Part shown: positions 1 to 7,770 of the stretch, in pieces
Numbering within the stretch: the first letter of the stretch is position 1
How the letters are laid out: every line of letters starts with the position of its first letter
Origin: an uncultured Oscillospiraceae bacterium
Lineage (GTDB): Bacteria > Bacillota > Clostridia > Oscillospirales > Oscillospiraceae
Assembly (NCBI GenBank): GCA_944382965.1
Contig: CALWOA010000004.1
Span: forward strand, 1-64,000
Reading direction: 5' to 3'
DNA: 64,000 nt
Notes under the pieces: model-generated
Databases searched by the model: none
What the model was told of the DNA's origin: nothing
The model's input: the letters and a program-made list of their open reading frames with translations, nothing else
Program-made: the position numbers and the translations under genes

Positions 1-108
1 GCCGGGATTCTGTTGTCCTGTCTCTTTTCAGATGTCCTTGGATTTATTTTGCCTTTTGCTCAGGAGAATTCACTTTTACCTCTTGACAAAAGTCATTTCA
101 TAACAGCA

Positions 109-765
109 TTAGACCCTTGCCCGATGAACGGCCTCCACGTGGGCTCTGGCCAGATCTGCAATGCCGTCAAAATCCCGGGCTGCAATCAGCTCCGGTTTGG
201 CAATGGAAATGCCAGTACCTACACCCACTGCACCAGCCTCCAAGAACAGAGGGATCGTATCGGGATTCACACCACCGGTTGCCAGCAGCGGGATGTGAGA
301 CAGAGGCGCTTTCACATTCTTTATGTAGTGGCAGCCCAAGTCATCCGCCGGGAAGAGTTTGATGATGTCAGCACCCCACTGCCACGCGTTGGCAATTTCC
401 GTGGGGGTCATTGCACCGGGGATGGATACCATACCCAACTCCTTGGTGCGCCGGATCACTTCCATGGAGCTGTTCGGGGAGATAATGTACTTTGCGCCGG
501 CACGGTAAGCTGCTTCCACCTGCTCAACCGTCAGCACTGTGCCTGCCCCTAAGCAAAGCTGATCACCCACTGCCTCACGAATGGTTTCCAACTGAGTTGT
601 CAGCTCCAAAATGGGATCTTGGCTCTTCTGGTTAAATGTGACCTCCATAAGCTTGACGCCGCCTCGGATAACTGCCTTAGACACGTCTTCCAGACAATCC
701 TTGGGAATTCCCCGGAGAATGACGATGAGCTTTTCCTTTAGAATGAGAGAACAGATTTCATCCAT
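109..765 (-). CDS. eda: KDPG/KHG aldolase (2-keto-3-deoxy-6-phosphogluconate aldolase)
   Basis: A 218-residue class I aldolase of the KDPG/KHG family, which cleaves 2-keto-3-deoxy-6-phosphogluconate to pyruvate and glyceraldehyde-3-phosphate, or 4-hydroxy-2-oxoglutarate to pyruvate and glyoxylate. The Schiff-base lysine is K136 in IIKLFPAD, the acidic residue E41 is in MEVTFNQ, and the C-terminal phosphate-binding GGV and GVGTG segments are present. Full family length. The usual EVTLRT carries an arginine after E-V-T, but here the sequence is EVTFNQ, so the substrate may differ from classical KDPG. GGAGG lies 11 nt before the ATG. It is last in a minus-strand set with glycerate kinase and a hydroxyacid dehydrogenase, but a 242-bp gap with its own palindrome suggests separate control. 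Confidence 0.9.
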   Translation of the reverse strand: MDEICSLILKEKLIVILRGIPKDCLEDVSKAVIRGGVKLMEVTFNQKSQDPILELTTQLETIREAVGDQLCLGAGTVLTVEQVEAAYRAGAKYIISPNSSMEVIRRTKELGMVSIPGAMTPTEIANAWQWGADIIKLFPADDLGCHYIKNVKAPLSHIPLLATGGVNPDTIPLFLEAGAVGVGTGISIAKPELIAARDFDGIADLARAHVEAVHRARV

Positions 766-874
766 ACTATGAAATTCCTCCTATCTTGAGTGTGGAATCC
801 TTCCCAAACCTACAGCCTTTTTCGGAGGGCTTTGATTTTCTTCCTTCAAATTCACTACCACCATAATAACATAT

Positions 875-894
875 TTGTAGTAAAATTACTACAA
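875..894. promoter_or_regulatory. Perfect palindrome upstream of eda (likely repressor operator)
   Basis: TTGTAGTAA and TTACTACAA form a perfect 9-bp inverted repeat around a 2-bp centre, 110 bp upstream of the aldolase start. On the minus strand TTGTAG followed 17 nt later by TGTTAT could be the promoter, so a bound protein would block it. The TNGT...ACNA shape resembles operators of FadR-type GntR regulators. No such regulator gene lies in the window. Confidence 0.5.
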
Positions 895-1007
895 TCATAT
901 TTACAAAAAAGAAATTCAGTTTCTTGTGAAAACTACACAATTTTTCTTTCCATTCCCAAACAGCGATAAATTTATCTTTGTTGTGTCTTTGCATGGCTCC
1001 TCAATGC

Positions 1008-2249
1008 CTATGTCTTTGGTCGGATTAATACCACAGCTACATCATTCACGTTGGTTCCCGTTGGGCCGGTCACAATCAGGCCATCCACCTTTTCCAGTGC
1101 AGAATAGGCATCGTTGTTGGCCAGCACAGCGTGGATGGAGATTCCCATGTCACAAAGCCTTTTCTGCGTATTGCCATCGACCATGCCTCCTGCCGCATCT
1201 GTAGGTCCGTCGGTACCATCTGATCCAAAAGAGAAAATCAGCACATTCTCCAGTCCCTGTATGCCCTCTGCCGCTGCCAGTGCCAGTTCTTGATTCCGCC
1301 CACCTCTGCCGGTTCCGGTAAGCTTCACCACGGTCTCGCCTCCTGCAAGGAATGCCATTGGGATCTGCGTATCTGCATGCGACCTGGCAATGCTGCCCAG
1401 GAAAGAGCCCGCTTCCCTGGCCTGACAGCACAATCGATCTGTGAGAACGATTGGCTGATAGCCCAGGCTGCGGCACGCTTCCGCCGCTGCCTGACAAAGC
1501 TGACGAACGCTTCCCATGATTTTCTGTTCTGTCCCCTCCAGCTCCTTGGGCGTCTCCTGGCTGAGCAGCTGCCTGGCCTTCTCTGACAAGCAGAGATGAT
1601 ATTTTTCAGCGGTTTGAACTGCCTGCGCACAAGTGGATTTGTCCGGAACTGTGGGTCCAGAGGCAATCATGTCCAGAGGGTCTCCCAGTATGTCGCTGAG
1701 AATAATACTGAACACTCGGGCAGGTGCACACCACTGGGCAAAGCGCCCGCCCTTGACAGCCGACAGCCGTTTGCGGATACCGTTCATTTCCACAATATCG
1801 GCGCCGCTGGCCAGCAGCTGACTGGTAATGCTCTGAAGCTCCTCACCGGACACCAACGGCTGTTCAAATAATGCGCTGCCTCCTCCGGAAAGCAGGAACA
1901 GCACTGTATCCGCTTCTGTCAAGTGCTCAGTCATAGCCAGTGCCTTGGCAGTAGCTCGAAATGACTTCTCATCTGGTACAGGATGACCAGCCTCATAACA
2001 GTCAAAACCGGGGATTGGACCCATGGCATGGCCATATTTTGTTATGACAATTCCCTGTCCAATCCGGTCTCTCAGGCAATCATAGGCTGCTTTTGCCATC
2101 TGCCACGCCGCTTTTCCCACGGAAATGACAGTCAGGCGGCCAGATGACCGAAAATCCTGAAGAGCGCGGCGAACCGCCTCATCCGGCAGCACTTCCTGGA
2201 TGGCTTGATGGATGATGATACTGCCATCCTGATGCAAAGACTGTTTCAT
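1008..2249 (-). CDS. Glycerate 2-kinase (DUF4147/MOFRL family)
   Basis: A 413-residue protein of the GckA/TtuD family, which phosphorylates D-glycerate at C2 to give 2-phosphoglycerate for lower glycolysis. The N-terminal DUF4147 part has GKAAWQMAKAA near residue 45 and the GGGSALF loop near 121. The C-terminal MOFRL part has GGETVVKLTG, GRGGRNQELAL and FGSDGTDGPTDAAGG. Length is typical. AAAGGAGG lies 10 nt before the ATG. The stop-to-start gap to the upstream hydroxyacid dehydrogenase is 27 bp, so the two are probably one transcript. Older annotations call this family hydroxypyruvate reductase; the kinase role is the better supported one. Confidence 0.88.
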   Translation of the reverse strand: MKQSLHQDGSIIIHQAIQEVLPDEAVRRALQDFRSSGRLTVISVGKAAWQMAKAAYDCLRDRIGQGIVITKYGHAMGPIPGFDCYEAGHPVPDEKSFRATAKALAMTEHLTEADTVLFLLSGGGSALFEQPLVSGEELQSITSQLLASGADIVEMNGIRKRLSAVKGGRFAQWCAPARVFSIILSDILGDPLDMIASGPTVPDKSTCAQAVQTAEKYHLCLSEKARQLLSQETPKELEGTEQKIMGSVRQLCQAAAEACRSLGYQPIVLTDRLCCQAREAGSFLGSIARSHADTQIPMAFLAGGETVVKLTGTGRGGRNQELALAAAEGIQGLENVLIFSFGSDGTDGPTDAAGGMVDGNTQKRLCDMGISIHAVLANNDAYSALEKVDGLIVTGPTGTNVNDVAVVLIRPKT

Positions 2250-2276
2250 GGGCTGAATGCCTCCTTTGAAAATAGT

Positions 2277-3242
2277 TCAGGGATTTACCACATTGACAGG
2301 TGAACCTGCCAGATATGCCTTCACATTAGCCACTGCGCAATCCATGATTCGTTGACGGCTTTCCTTCGGCGCCCAGGAAATGTGAGGCGTGATTATACAG
2401 TTTTTAGCCTTCAGCAAAGGGTTATCCCCGCGGATCGGCTCGGTGTACACCACATCCAGACCTGCCGCGGCCATTTTTCCGGAATTTAGCGCATCTGCTA
2501 CATCTTGCTCGTGGATCAGCTGACCTCGGGCATTGTTGATAAGGATGACCCCATCCTTCATCTTGGCGATGGTATCCTTATTGATAAAACCAGTATTTTC
2601 CGGTGTCAGATTACAGTGTAGCGTGATCACATCCGCCTGAGCCAGCAGCATATCCAGATCCACATATTCTCCAATAGCCCGTCCGGTGTCATTGGGATAC
2701 AGGTCATAGGCTAACACCTTCATTCCCAGAGCCTTGGCTACCCGTCCCTCGGCCTGGCCGATTCGTCCAAAGCCGATGATTCCTATCGTTTTTCCTTCCA
2801 GCTCAATGAGTGGATAGTCCCAGTAGCACCAATCCGCGCAGTTCTCCCAATTTCCTTCATGAACAGAGGTGTTATGATGGCCGATGTGGTGACAAATCTC
2901 CAGTAACAGAGCAATGGAAAACTGGCTCACCGAAGCGGTACCATAGGAAGGAACATTGGTCACCGGGATTCCCTTCTCTCTGGCATAAGCAGTATCCACT
3001 ACGTTATAGCCTGTCGCCAGTACAGATATAAACCGAATGTTGGGACAAGCATCCATGACTGCCTTTGTAATCGGTGTTTTATTTGTAAACACCACCTCAG
3101 CGTCTGCGATGCGAGCAATTGCTTCATGGGGATTGGTGAGGCTGGTCCTGTCATAGACCGTCAGATCCCCCAACGCAGCCAGGGGTTCCCAACTCAAATC
3201 GCCAGGATTTTCCGTATAACCGTCAAGAACCACGATTTTCAT
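2277..3242 (-). CDS. D-2-hydroxyacid dehydrogenase (glycerate/hydroxypyruvate dehydrogenase-like)
   Basis: A 321-residue NAD(P)-dependent D-isomer 2-hydroxyacid dehydrogenase. The Rossmann motif GIIGFGRIG lies at about residues 154-162, with an acidic residue in AYDLYP that favours NAD. The catalytic Arg (NNARGQLI), Glu (VVYTEPI) and His (ITPHISWAP) are all present. With the adjacent glycerate kinase, reduction of hydroxypyruvate or a related 2-oxoacid to D-glycerate is the likely role; exact substrate is inferred from context. GAGGAGG lies 6 nt before the ATG. It is first in the minus-strand set and diverges from the HpcH-type gene across a 285-bp AT-rich intergenic region. Confidence 0.85.
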   Translation of the reverse strand: MKIVVLDGYTENPGDLSWEPLAALGDLTVYDRTSLTNPHEAIARIADAEVVFTNKTPITKAVMDACPNIRFISVLATGYNVVDTAYAREKGIPVTNVPSYGTASVSQFSIALLLEICHHIGHHNTSVHEGNWENCADWCYWDYPLIELEGKTIGIIGFGRIGQAEGRVAKALGMKVLAYDLYPNDTGRAIGEYVDLDMLLAQADVITLHCNLTPENTGFINKDTIAKMKDGVILINNARGQLIHEQDVADALNSGKMAAAGLDVVYTEPIRGDNPLLKAKNCIITPHISWAPKESRQRIMDCAVANVKAYLAGSPVNVVNP

Positions 3243-3527
3243 AATTGTCCTCCTCGTATTATATAGATGGCAGAGTGTAGATGGTTTACTTCAACTCAGG
3301 ATTATTATACAAATCATGTAGTATTATTTCAATATTTTTTGCTTAAAATTCGTAGTTTGATTTCAACAAATTTTTCCTTCAATTTTGATCATATTCTACA
3401 ATTCTACGCAAATCCAAGACTTTTTTTACATATTTTATTGCATTTCTATTTCTATACTGATATACTTGTAACCGCAGGTTCGAAATTCAGTTACAAAATA
3501 CCAAACTAAGAAAAGGAGTTAAACTAC

Positions 3528-4322
3528 ATGAAGACCAACAAAATCCGACAGATCCTCAACAGTGGACGTCCTACAGTAGCAACACGTCTGTGGAGCACAG
3601 ACCCCTTCTTCACTGAAGCCGCCGGTGCTTCCGGAAGCTTTGATTATATCGAGTTCCTTGCTGAGTACAGTGCATTCACCCAGCGCGATTTGGACGATAT
3701 CTGCCGCGCCGCAGAGCTGCACGGTATGGGCAGCATGATCAAGGTCGATTTCCAGAACCGTGCCTATGTGGCACAGAAGGCCATCGGTTCCGGCTTCCAA
3801 GCCATTTTGTTCACAGACTGTCAGACCCCTGATGATGTTCGGGAATCCGTGCGCCTTGTCAAGCCTGAGACACCTGACGACGGCGGCCGTTTTGGGTACC
3901 CCAACCGCCGCTTTATCGGCTTCCAGCCCAAGTTGTCTCAGATGGATCACGCTGCCCGCCAGCGTGATGTTGTTCTTGCATTCATGATTGAAAAGAAAGT
4001 GGCCATGGATAACATCGAAGAGATCTGCTCCATCCCCGGTGTGGATATGGTGCAGTTTGGCCCCTCTGATTACTGCATGAGCTGTGGCTGGAACACGAAG
4101 GATCACTTGGACGAATTCAAAGCTGCAGAGCGCCACATGATTGAAGTCGCTTTGGCCCACGGCGTGCAGCCCAGATGCGAAATCCAGTCTGTAGAAGCTG
4201 CTGAATACTACATCAAGCTGGGGGTCCGTCACTTCTGCATCGGCGACCAGTTGGTTCAGCTCCAGACCTATTGGAACAACGAAGCCGCAAAAATGCGCAG
4301 AGTTGCGCAGGAGCTGGATTAA
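3528..4322 (+). CDS. HpcH/HpaI aldolase-family protein with altered active site
   Basis: A 264-residue TIM-barrel protein of the HpcH/HpaI (2-keto-3-deoxy acid aldolase) family. The metal-binding acids are visible: Glu in AFMIEKKVAMD and Asp in FGPSDYCMSCG. Two residues important in HpaI-type aldolases differ. The D-x-E-H histidine is a tyrosine (FLAEYSAF) and the arginine of the IRP segment is a lysine (SMIKVDFQN). It may therefore use another substrate or be a lyase of a different kind. AAGGAG lies 9 nt before the ATG. The neighbouring glycerate kinase and dehydrogenase suggest a pathway in which an aldolase releases a three-carbon semialdehyde that becomes glycerate; this is inference. Confidence 0.72.
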   Translation: MKTNKIRQILNSGRPTVATRLWSTDPFFTEAAGASGSFDYIEFLAEYSAFTQRDLDDICRAAELHGMGSMIKVDFQNRAYVAQKAIGSGFQAILFTDCQTPDDVRESVRLVKPETPDDGGRFGYPNRRFIGFQPKLSQMDHAARQRDVVLAFMIEKKVAMDNIEEICSIPGVDMVQFGPSDYCMSCGWNTKDHLDEFKAAERHMIEVALAHGVQPRCEIQSVEAAEYYIKLGVRHFCIGDQLVQLQTYWNNEAAKMRRVAQELD

Positions 4323-4332
4323 CAATTCCGCA

Positions 4333-4509
4333 CGACAGAAAAAAGGCATAGTATATGGGATCACCCCCAAATGCAGCCACTCCATTGGCACCAGCCAGAT
4401 TTACTATGATCTGCACCGTCATGGCTGGAGAAAAGTCATGCCCCGCAGCTGACAACCGCAAAAAGTCAGAGACGGGGCTGTAAAAAATCTCCAAAAGAAA
4501 GGCGCTGTC
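4333..4509 (+). pseudogene. Remnant of an IS630-type transposase (winged-helix segment)
   Basis: Directly after the aldolase-family gene one frame reads QIYYDLHRHGWRKVMPRS, an in-frame TGA, then QPQKVRDGAVKNLQKK. This matches the general pattern of the helix-turn-helix segment of IS630-family transposases (Y-x-L-x-R-H-G-W-R-K-V-x-P-R, then H-P-K and E-x-x-K-K). There is no start, no catalytic DDE part, and stops break the frame. GCTGTCTCAAAATAG just after it resembles a transposon end. Read as a scar of a decayed insertion; assignment rests on motif memory only. Confidence 0.5.
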
Positions 4510-4550
4510 TCAAAATAGCTCTTTCAAGAAATCGCGTATAAAATTATTTC

Positions 4551-4589
4551 GGCTGGATTACCTTGGTTTTGGTAATCCAGCCGTTTTTT
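4551..4589 (+). terminator. Rho-independent terminator
   Basis: GGCTGGATTACC and GGTAATCCAGCC pair perfectly over 12 bp with an 8-nt loop, followed by G and six T. It ends transcripts from the aldolase-family gene and the transposase remnant. Confidence 0.85.
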
Positions 4590-4793
4590 ATTGCGATTTG
4601 TTCTGCTTTTCTTGCTTGTTGTTGAATTCTCATTAAGTTTTAAGCGTTTTTATTTTGTATAGGATAATTCCGGGAGAGTTTAGGCTCCAAACTACATTAC
4701 CCACTTGGATAATGCAGTTCGGATTATCATTGTTTTGTCCGAGTGTAATTACAGGATTTGTCCCGTTACCGGGCAGGAAATCCCAAGCAAAGC

Positions 4794-4823
4794 AAAAGGC
4801 CCGGAGCACATTGGCTCCAGGCC
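4794..4823 (-). terminator. Terminator after tRNA-Pro
   Basis: Read on the minus strand, GGCC-t-GGAGC pairs with GCTCC-g-GGCC, and a TTTT run follows. It sits 5 nt past the CCA end of tRNA-Pro. Confidence 0.7.
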
Positions 4824-4828
4824 CTGCC

Positions 4829-4905
4829 TGGTCGGAGTGTCGGGATTCGAACCCGAGGCCTCTTGGACCCGAACCAAGCGCGATACCAAGCTTCGCCACA
4901 CCCCG
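4829..4905 (-). tRNA. tRNA-Pro (CGG)
   Basis: A 77-nt tRNA including an encoded CCA. The acceptor CGGGGTG pairs with CACTCCG (one G-U). The anticodon stem CTTGG/CCAAG encloses loop TTCGGGT, giving anticodon CGG. The T arm contains GGTTCGAATCC. It has its own promoter and terminator. Confidence 0.95.
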
Positions 4906-4916
4906 AAATCCAGTAT

Positions 4917-4945
4917 ATTATACTCATTAATATTTCAAATGTCAA
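4917..4945 (-). promoter_or_regulatory. Promoter of tRNA-Pro
   Basis: On the minus strand TTGACA is followed after 17 nt by TATAAT, a full consensus, with the -10 ending about 12 nt before the tRNA 5' end. Confidence 0.9.
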
Positions 4946-4981
4946 CCTTAAAAATCACTTTTTCCTATTTGGCGCTGTATT

Positions 4982-5008
4982 GGGATTTTCCATAGGATGG
5001 AAAATCCC
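4982..5008. repeat. Inverted repeat upstream of the TauE pair
   Basis: GGGATTTTCC and GGAAAATCCC form a perfect 10-bp inverted repeat with a 7-nt spacer, 55 bp before the first TauE gene. No T-run follows on either strand, so it is not a simple terminator. It could be an operator or a leader hairpin. Confidence 0.35.
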
Positions 5009-5062
5009 GGATAAGAACGCTTCCGCTGGAAAAACTGTATACTGTATATGGAGGCTATGTTT

Positions 5063-5419
5063 ATGATTCGTCACCAATATTGGGGAGCTATATTAGCTGG
5101 AATCGGAGCCGGAATCGTCACCGGGTTATTCGGTACCGGCGGTGGAATGGTGCTGGTTCCGCTTCTTGGGCTGCTGACATCGGCAAAAGAGGAAGAAATC
5201 TTTCCCTGCTCCATCTGTGTAACTCTGCCGCTGTGCATTGTTACGCTAATTTCCACACCAGGTGTTCATTTGGAGATGTCACAGATTCTGCCATATTTGC
5301 TGGGAAGTGCCGCAGGCGGACTGGCTGCGGGAATTCTGGGTACCAAAATACCGATCCCTTGGCTGCATCGGATTCTGGGGGCATTTGTATTGTGGGGAGG
5401 CATTCGGTATTTATGTTAG
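5063..5419 (+). CDS. Half-size TauE/SafE (TSUP) permease, first half
   Basis: A 118-residue membrane protein with about four transmembrane segments, equivalent to the N-terminal half of a TauE/SafE anion exporter. The glycine-rich signature GIVTGLFGTGGGMVLVPLL is near the N terminus. GGAGG lies 8 nt before the ATG at 5063, which is a better start than the ATG inside that ribosome site. Its stop overlaps the start of the second half by 7 bp (ATGTTAG), so the two are translationally coupled and probably form one heteromeric transporter. Classical family members are about 250 residues in one chain. Substrate cannot be told; sulfur-containing anions are typical for the family. Confidence 0.8.
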   Translation: MIRHQYWGAILAGIGAGIVTGLFGTGGGMVLVPLLGLLTSAKEEEIFPCSICVTLPLCIVTLISTPGVHLEMSQILPYLLGSAAGGLAAGILGTKIPIPWLHRILGAFVLWGGIRYLC

Positions 5420-5787
5420 AGAGTTTTCCGGTGGTCGTGCTGATTGCTGCAATTCTGGGATTTTTCTCCGGCATTGGGGTCGGCGGCGGGAGTTTACTGA
5501 TTCTGTGGCTGACACTTGTGGCAAATATGGAATATACCGTTGCAAGGCAGATTAATTTGCTGTTTTTTCTTCCTGCTGCATTTCTGTCCTGTCTGTTCCG
5601 GGTACGTCAGAAACACATCTGCTGGAAAATTGTAATTCCCGCTATCATAGGTGGCTGTTTTGCCTGCATCCTGCTCTCCAGAATCAGTGCCGGCTGGGAT
5701 CTGGAGGGGATTCAAAAGGCATTCGGCGTGCTGCTGATTCTTGTGGGAATTAAAGAAGTATTCTTTCACGAGAAAAAGGCATCTTAA
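5413..5787 (+). CDS. Half-size TauE/SafE (TSUP) permease, second half
   Basis: A 124-residue membrane protein equivalent to the second TauE/SafE repeat. It starts with MLESFPVV and carries its own glycine signature GFFSGIGVGGGSLLILWL, then hydrophobic segments and a charged tail FHEKKAS. The ATG overlaps the stop of the preceding gene by 7 bp. The frame stays open upstream, but that part reads as arginine-rich nonsense in the shadow of the first gene, so this start is preferred. A single frameshift in a once-fused gene is less likely because both halves have full signatures and a clean stop/start overlap. Confidence 0.8.
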   Translation: MLESFPVVVLIAAILGFFSGIGVGGGSLLILWLTLVANMEYTVARQINLLFFLPAAFLSCLFRVRQKHICWKIVIPAIIGGCFACILLSRISAGWDLEGIQKAFGVLLILVGIKEVFFHEKKAS

Positions 5788-5843
5788 CGAGAATCGGGCC
5801 TGCCCATACCCTATCGACCAGGATGTGTGCAGACCCGTGAAGT

Positions 5844-6257
5844 TTATCGATTTTTGAAGTTCAAATATCCTTCCAGAATCAAAGATGCGGCAACGGCATC
5901 CACCGTGTCTTTTCGCTTTTTTCCGTGATAGTCGTGCTGGGATAGAATATTGTGGGCTTCTACCGTGGTTCTGCGCTCGTCCCACATTACCACAGGCAGT
6001 CCGGTGGCTTGGCCCAGTCTATCCGCAAACTCCCGGCACAGCTGAGCCCGGCTGCCTTCGGTGCCATCCATATTTTTGGGAAGCCCTACCACGATCTCCC
6101 CTACTTGATTTTCCTCAGCAATTTTGACAATATCGGCTATGGCTTTGTCTGTATTACGGCTGGGCACAACCCTGGCCGAACCGACCAAAGTACATAACAG
6201 GTCGGAAATCGCCACACCGGTACGTGCATCGCCGTAGTCAATTCCCATAATGCGCAT
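5844..6257 (-). CDS. ruvX: RuvX/YqgF Holliday-junction resolvase-like nuclease
   Basis: A 137-residue RNase H-fold protein of the YqgF family, linked in other bacteria to 16S rRNA 5'-end processing and proposed to resolve Holliday junctions. The N-terminal acid motif MGIDYGDARTGVA, the central VGLPKNMDGTEG, DERRTT and the C-terminal acid in KDTVDAVAASLILEGYL are all present. Length is normal. It converges with the TauE pair across 56 bp, with no clear hairpin between them. Confidence 0.92.
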   Translation of the reverse strand: MRIMGIDYGDARTGVAISDLLCTLVGSARVVPSRNTDKAIADIVKIAEENQVGEIVVGLPKNMDGTEGSRAQLCREFADRLGQATGLPVVMWDERRTTVEAHNILSQHDYHGKKRKDTVDAVAASLILEGYLNFKNR

Positions 6258-6391
6258 TGGATTCCTCCTAATCGTTTTTTGATATTATACAACATAAAAA
6301 AACTCTTGTCATCGGTTTGGAGAAAATTTCTTGGAATGGCGGCTTACCTTCCGGGTGATATGTCTTTAGAAATAAAAATTAGAAACAATAA

Positions 6392-6427
6392 TTGACAAGA
6401 TAAGTTTAATATGTTAAACTTATCTTG
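6392..6427 (+). promoter_or_regulatory. Promoter overlapped by a perfect 14-bp palindrome
   Basis: TTGACA (6392-6397) and TAAACT (6415-6420) are spaced by 17 nt. A perfect inverted repeat, CAAGATAAGTTTAA and TTAAACTTATCTTG with a 4-nt centre, covers 6396-6427, the whole core promoter. This is a strong operator candidate for the BlaI-type repressor encoded two genes downstream, though no TACA/TGTA BlaI box is seen. Confidence 0.7.
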
Positions 6428-6509
6428 CAAAGGTTCAATGCATTAAACCAATTCTATAAGCCTACGCACCATCCCCGTTGACAAACGACATGGAAAGGAA
6501 GTTTCACCT

Positions 6510-7388
6510 ATGAAAAAGACAGTATCCTTCATCACTGCAAGTTGTCTGGTACTTACCCTGCTGGCAGGCTGTGCCCCCAGCGCTTCCACGACAGAACCGG
6601 TTGCCACCACAGAGGCCGCCACTCAAACAAGCATCCCCCAAACCACCACTCCTCCTGAGACTACACTCCCCGCCACCCAGGCTTCCACAGAGGCTGCGGC
6701 TGCCTATGAGCCGGAAATCACCCCGGTGATTTCCGGAGAACAAACCCAGGTACACGTCTCCACCGCTGATGAATTCCTGGCAGCCCTGGCTTCGGACACA
6801 GAAATCATTCTGGATGCAGAGATGATCGATCTGAGCACCTCCGTCGGCTACGGTATCAAAAGCACTGATACCTATTATTGGTTTGAAGAGTTTGACGGAC
6901 CGGAACTGTACATCACAGGTCTGTCCAATCTGACCATCCGCGGCGGCGGGGAAACCCACGATGACAATGTAATTTCCGCAGCTCCTCGTTACGCAGATGT
7001 TCTGAACTTTGAAAACTGCTCCAACATTATGGTTACCGGATTTACCGTAGGTCATGCGGAAGAGCCCGGCTACTGCGTGGGTGGTGTCCTTAAGTTTATC
7101 AACAGCCAGGACATTCTGGTACAGGACTGTGGCTTGTTCGGCTGCGGAACATGGGGTGTAATTGGAGAAAGCAGCAAGAATATGCAAATCGTTTACAATG
7201 ATATCTACGATTGCAGCAGCGGCGGTATCGATCTATACAACTGTGATGATGTGAACGCTGACTGCAATACCTTCCGTAATTTGGGTACTGAAGAATTTCC
7301 AGGAACAGAATTCAGGGTATACAGTTGTGGCAAAGTCACTTGCAACGGCGAAGATCTGCGGGATGGAGGTCCGCGGAATATGACATGA
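6510..7388 (+). CDS. Lipoprotein with right-handed beta-helix domain
   Basis: A 292-residue predicted lipoprotein. The signal peptide ends in the lipobox LLAGC at residues 18-22, followed by a Thr/Ser/Pro/Glu-rich linker to about residue 70. The rest has repeated short strands typical of a NosD/pectate-lyase-like beta helix: LSNLTIRGGG, FENCSNIMVTGFTVG, INSQDILVQDCGLFG, SSKNMQIVYNDIYDC, YNCDDVNADCNTF. No catalytic motif is recognised. It should sit on the outer face of the membrane. It is first in an operon with a BlaI repressor and an M56 protein, suggesting it is part of the stimulus or response of that sensor. GGAAAGGAAG precedes the ATG. Confidence 0.75.
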   Translation: MKKTVSFITASCLVLTLLAGCAPSASTTEPVATTEAATQTSIPQTTTPPETTLPATQASTEAAAAYEPEITPVISGEQTQVHVSTADEFLAALASDTEIILDAEMIDLSTSVGYGIKSTDTYYWFEEFDGPELYITGLSNLTIRGGGETHDDNVISAAPRYADVLNFENCSNIMVTGFTVGHAEEPGYCVGGVLKFINSQDILVQDCGLFGCGTWGVIGESSKNMQIVYNDIYDCSSGGIDLYNCDDVNADCNTFRNLGTEEFPGTEFRVYSCGKVTCNGEDLRDGGPRNMT

Positions 7389-7404
7389 TAGAGGGAGATG
7401 CCAA

Positions 7405-7767
7405 ATGAAAACCCCAAAAATCTTTGAAAGCGAATACCGTTTCTGCCTGCTGCTTTGGGAAAATGAACCCATCAATTCCACCAAACTGGTGGCTCTGTGT
7501 AAAGAGCAGCTGGGCTGGTCCAAAGCTACCACCTACACCGTGATCCGCCGTCTGTCGGAGCGGGGTGTGGTCAAGAATGAAAACACCATGGTCAGCACCC
7601 TGGTTTCCAAAGAGGATGCCCAGAAATCCCGGCTGGAAGAGATGGTGGAGGAAACCTTTGAAGGCTCCATTCCCGCCTTTATCGCCGCTTTCTCCCGAAG
7701 CAAGAAACTGTCCCAAGAAGATGTTGACCAGCTGCAGGCGCTGATTGACAGCTATCAGGAGGAATAA
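7405..7767 (+). CDS. BlaI/MecI-family transcriptional repressor
   Basis: A 120-residue winged-helix repressor of the BlaI/MecI/CopY family. The recognition region GWSKATTYTVIRRLSERGVV and the following strand with conserved VxxxExA-like segment (VSKEDAQKSRLEEMVEETFEGS) are typical, as is the C-terminal dimerisation helix pair. Such repressors are inactivated by cleavage after a membrane M56 protease senses a signal; the M56 gene follows 3 bp after its stop. GGGAG lies 7 nt before the ATG. The palindrome over the promoter at 6396-6427 is the likely target. Confidence 0.9.
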   Translation: MKTPKIFESEYRFCLLLWENEPINSTKLVALCKEQLGWSKATTYTVIRRLSERGVVKNENTMVSTLVSKEDAQKSRLEEMVEETFEGSIPAFIAAFSRSKKLSQEDVDQLQALIDSYQEE

Positions 7768-7770
7768 ACT

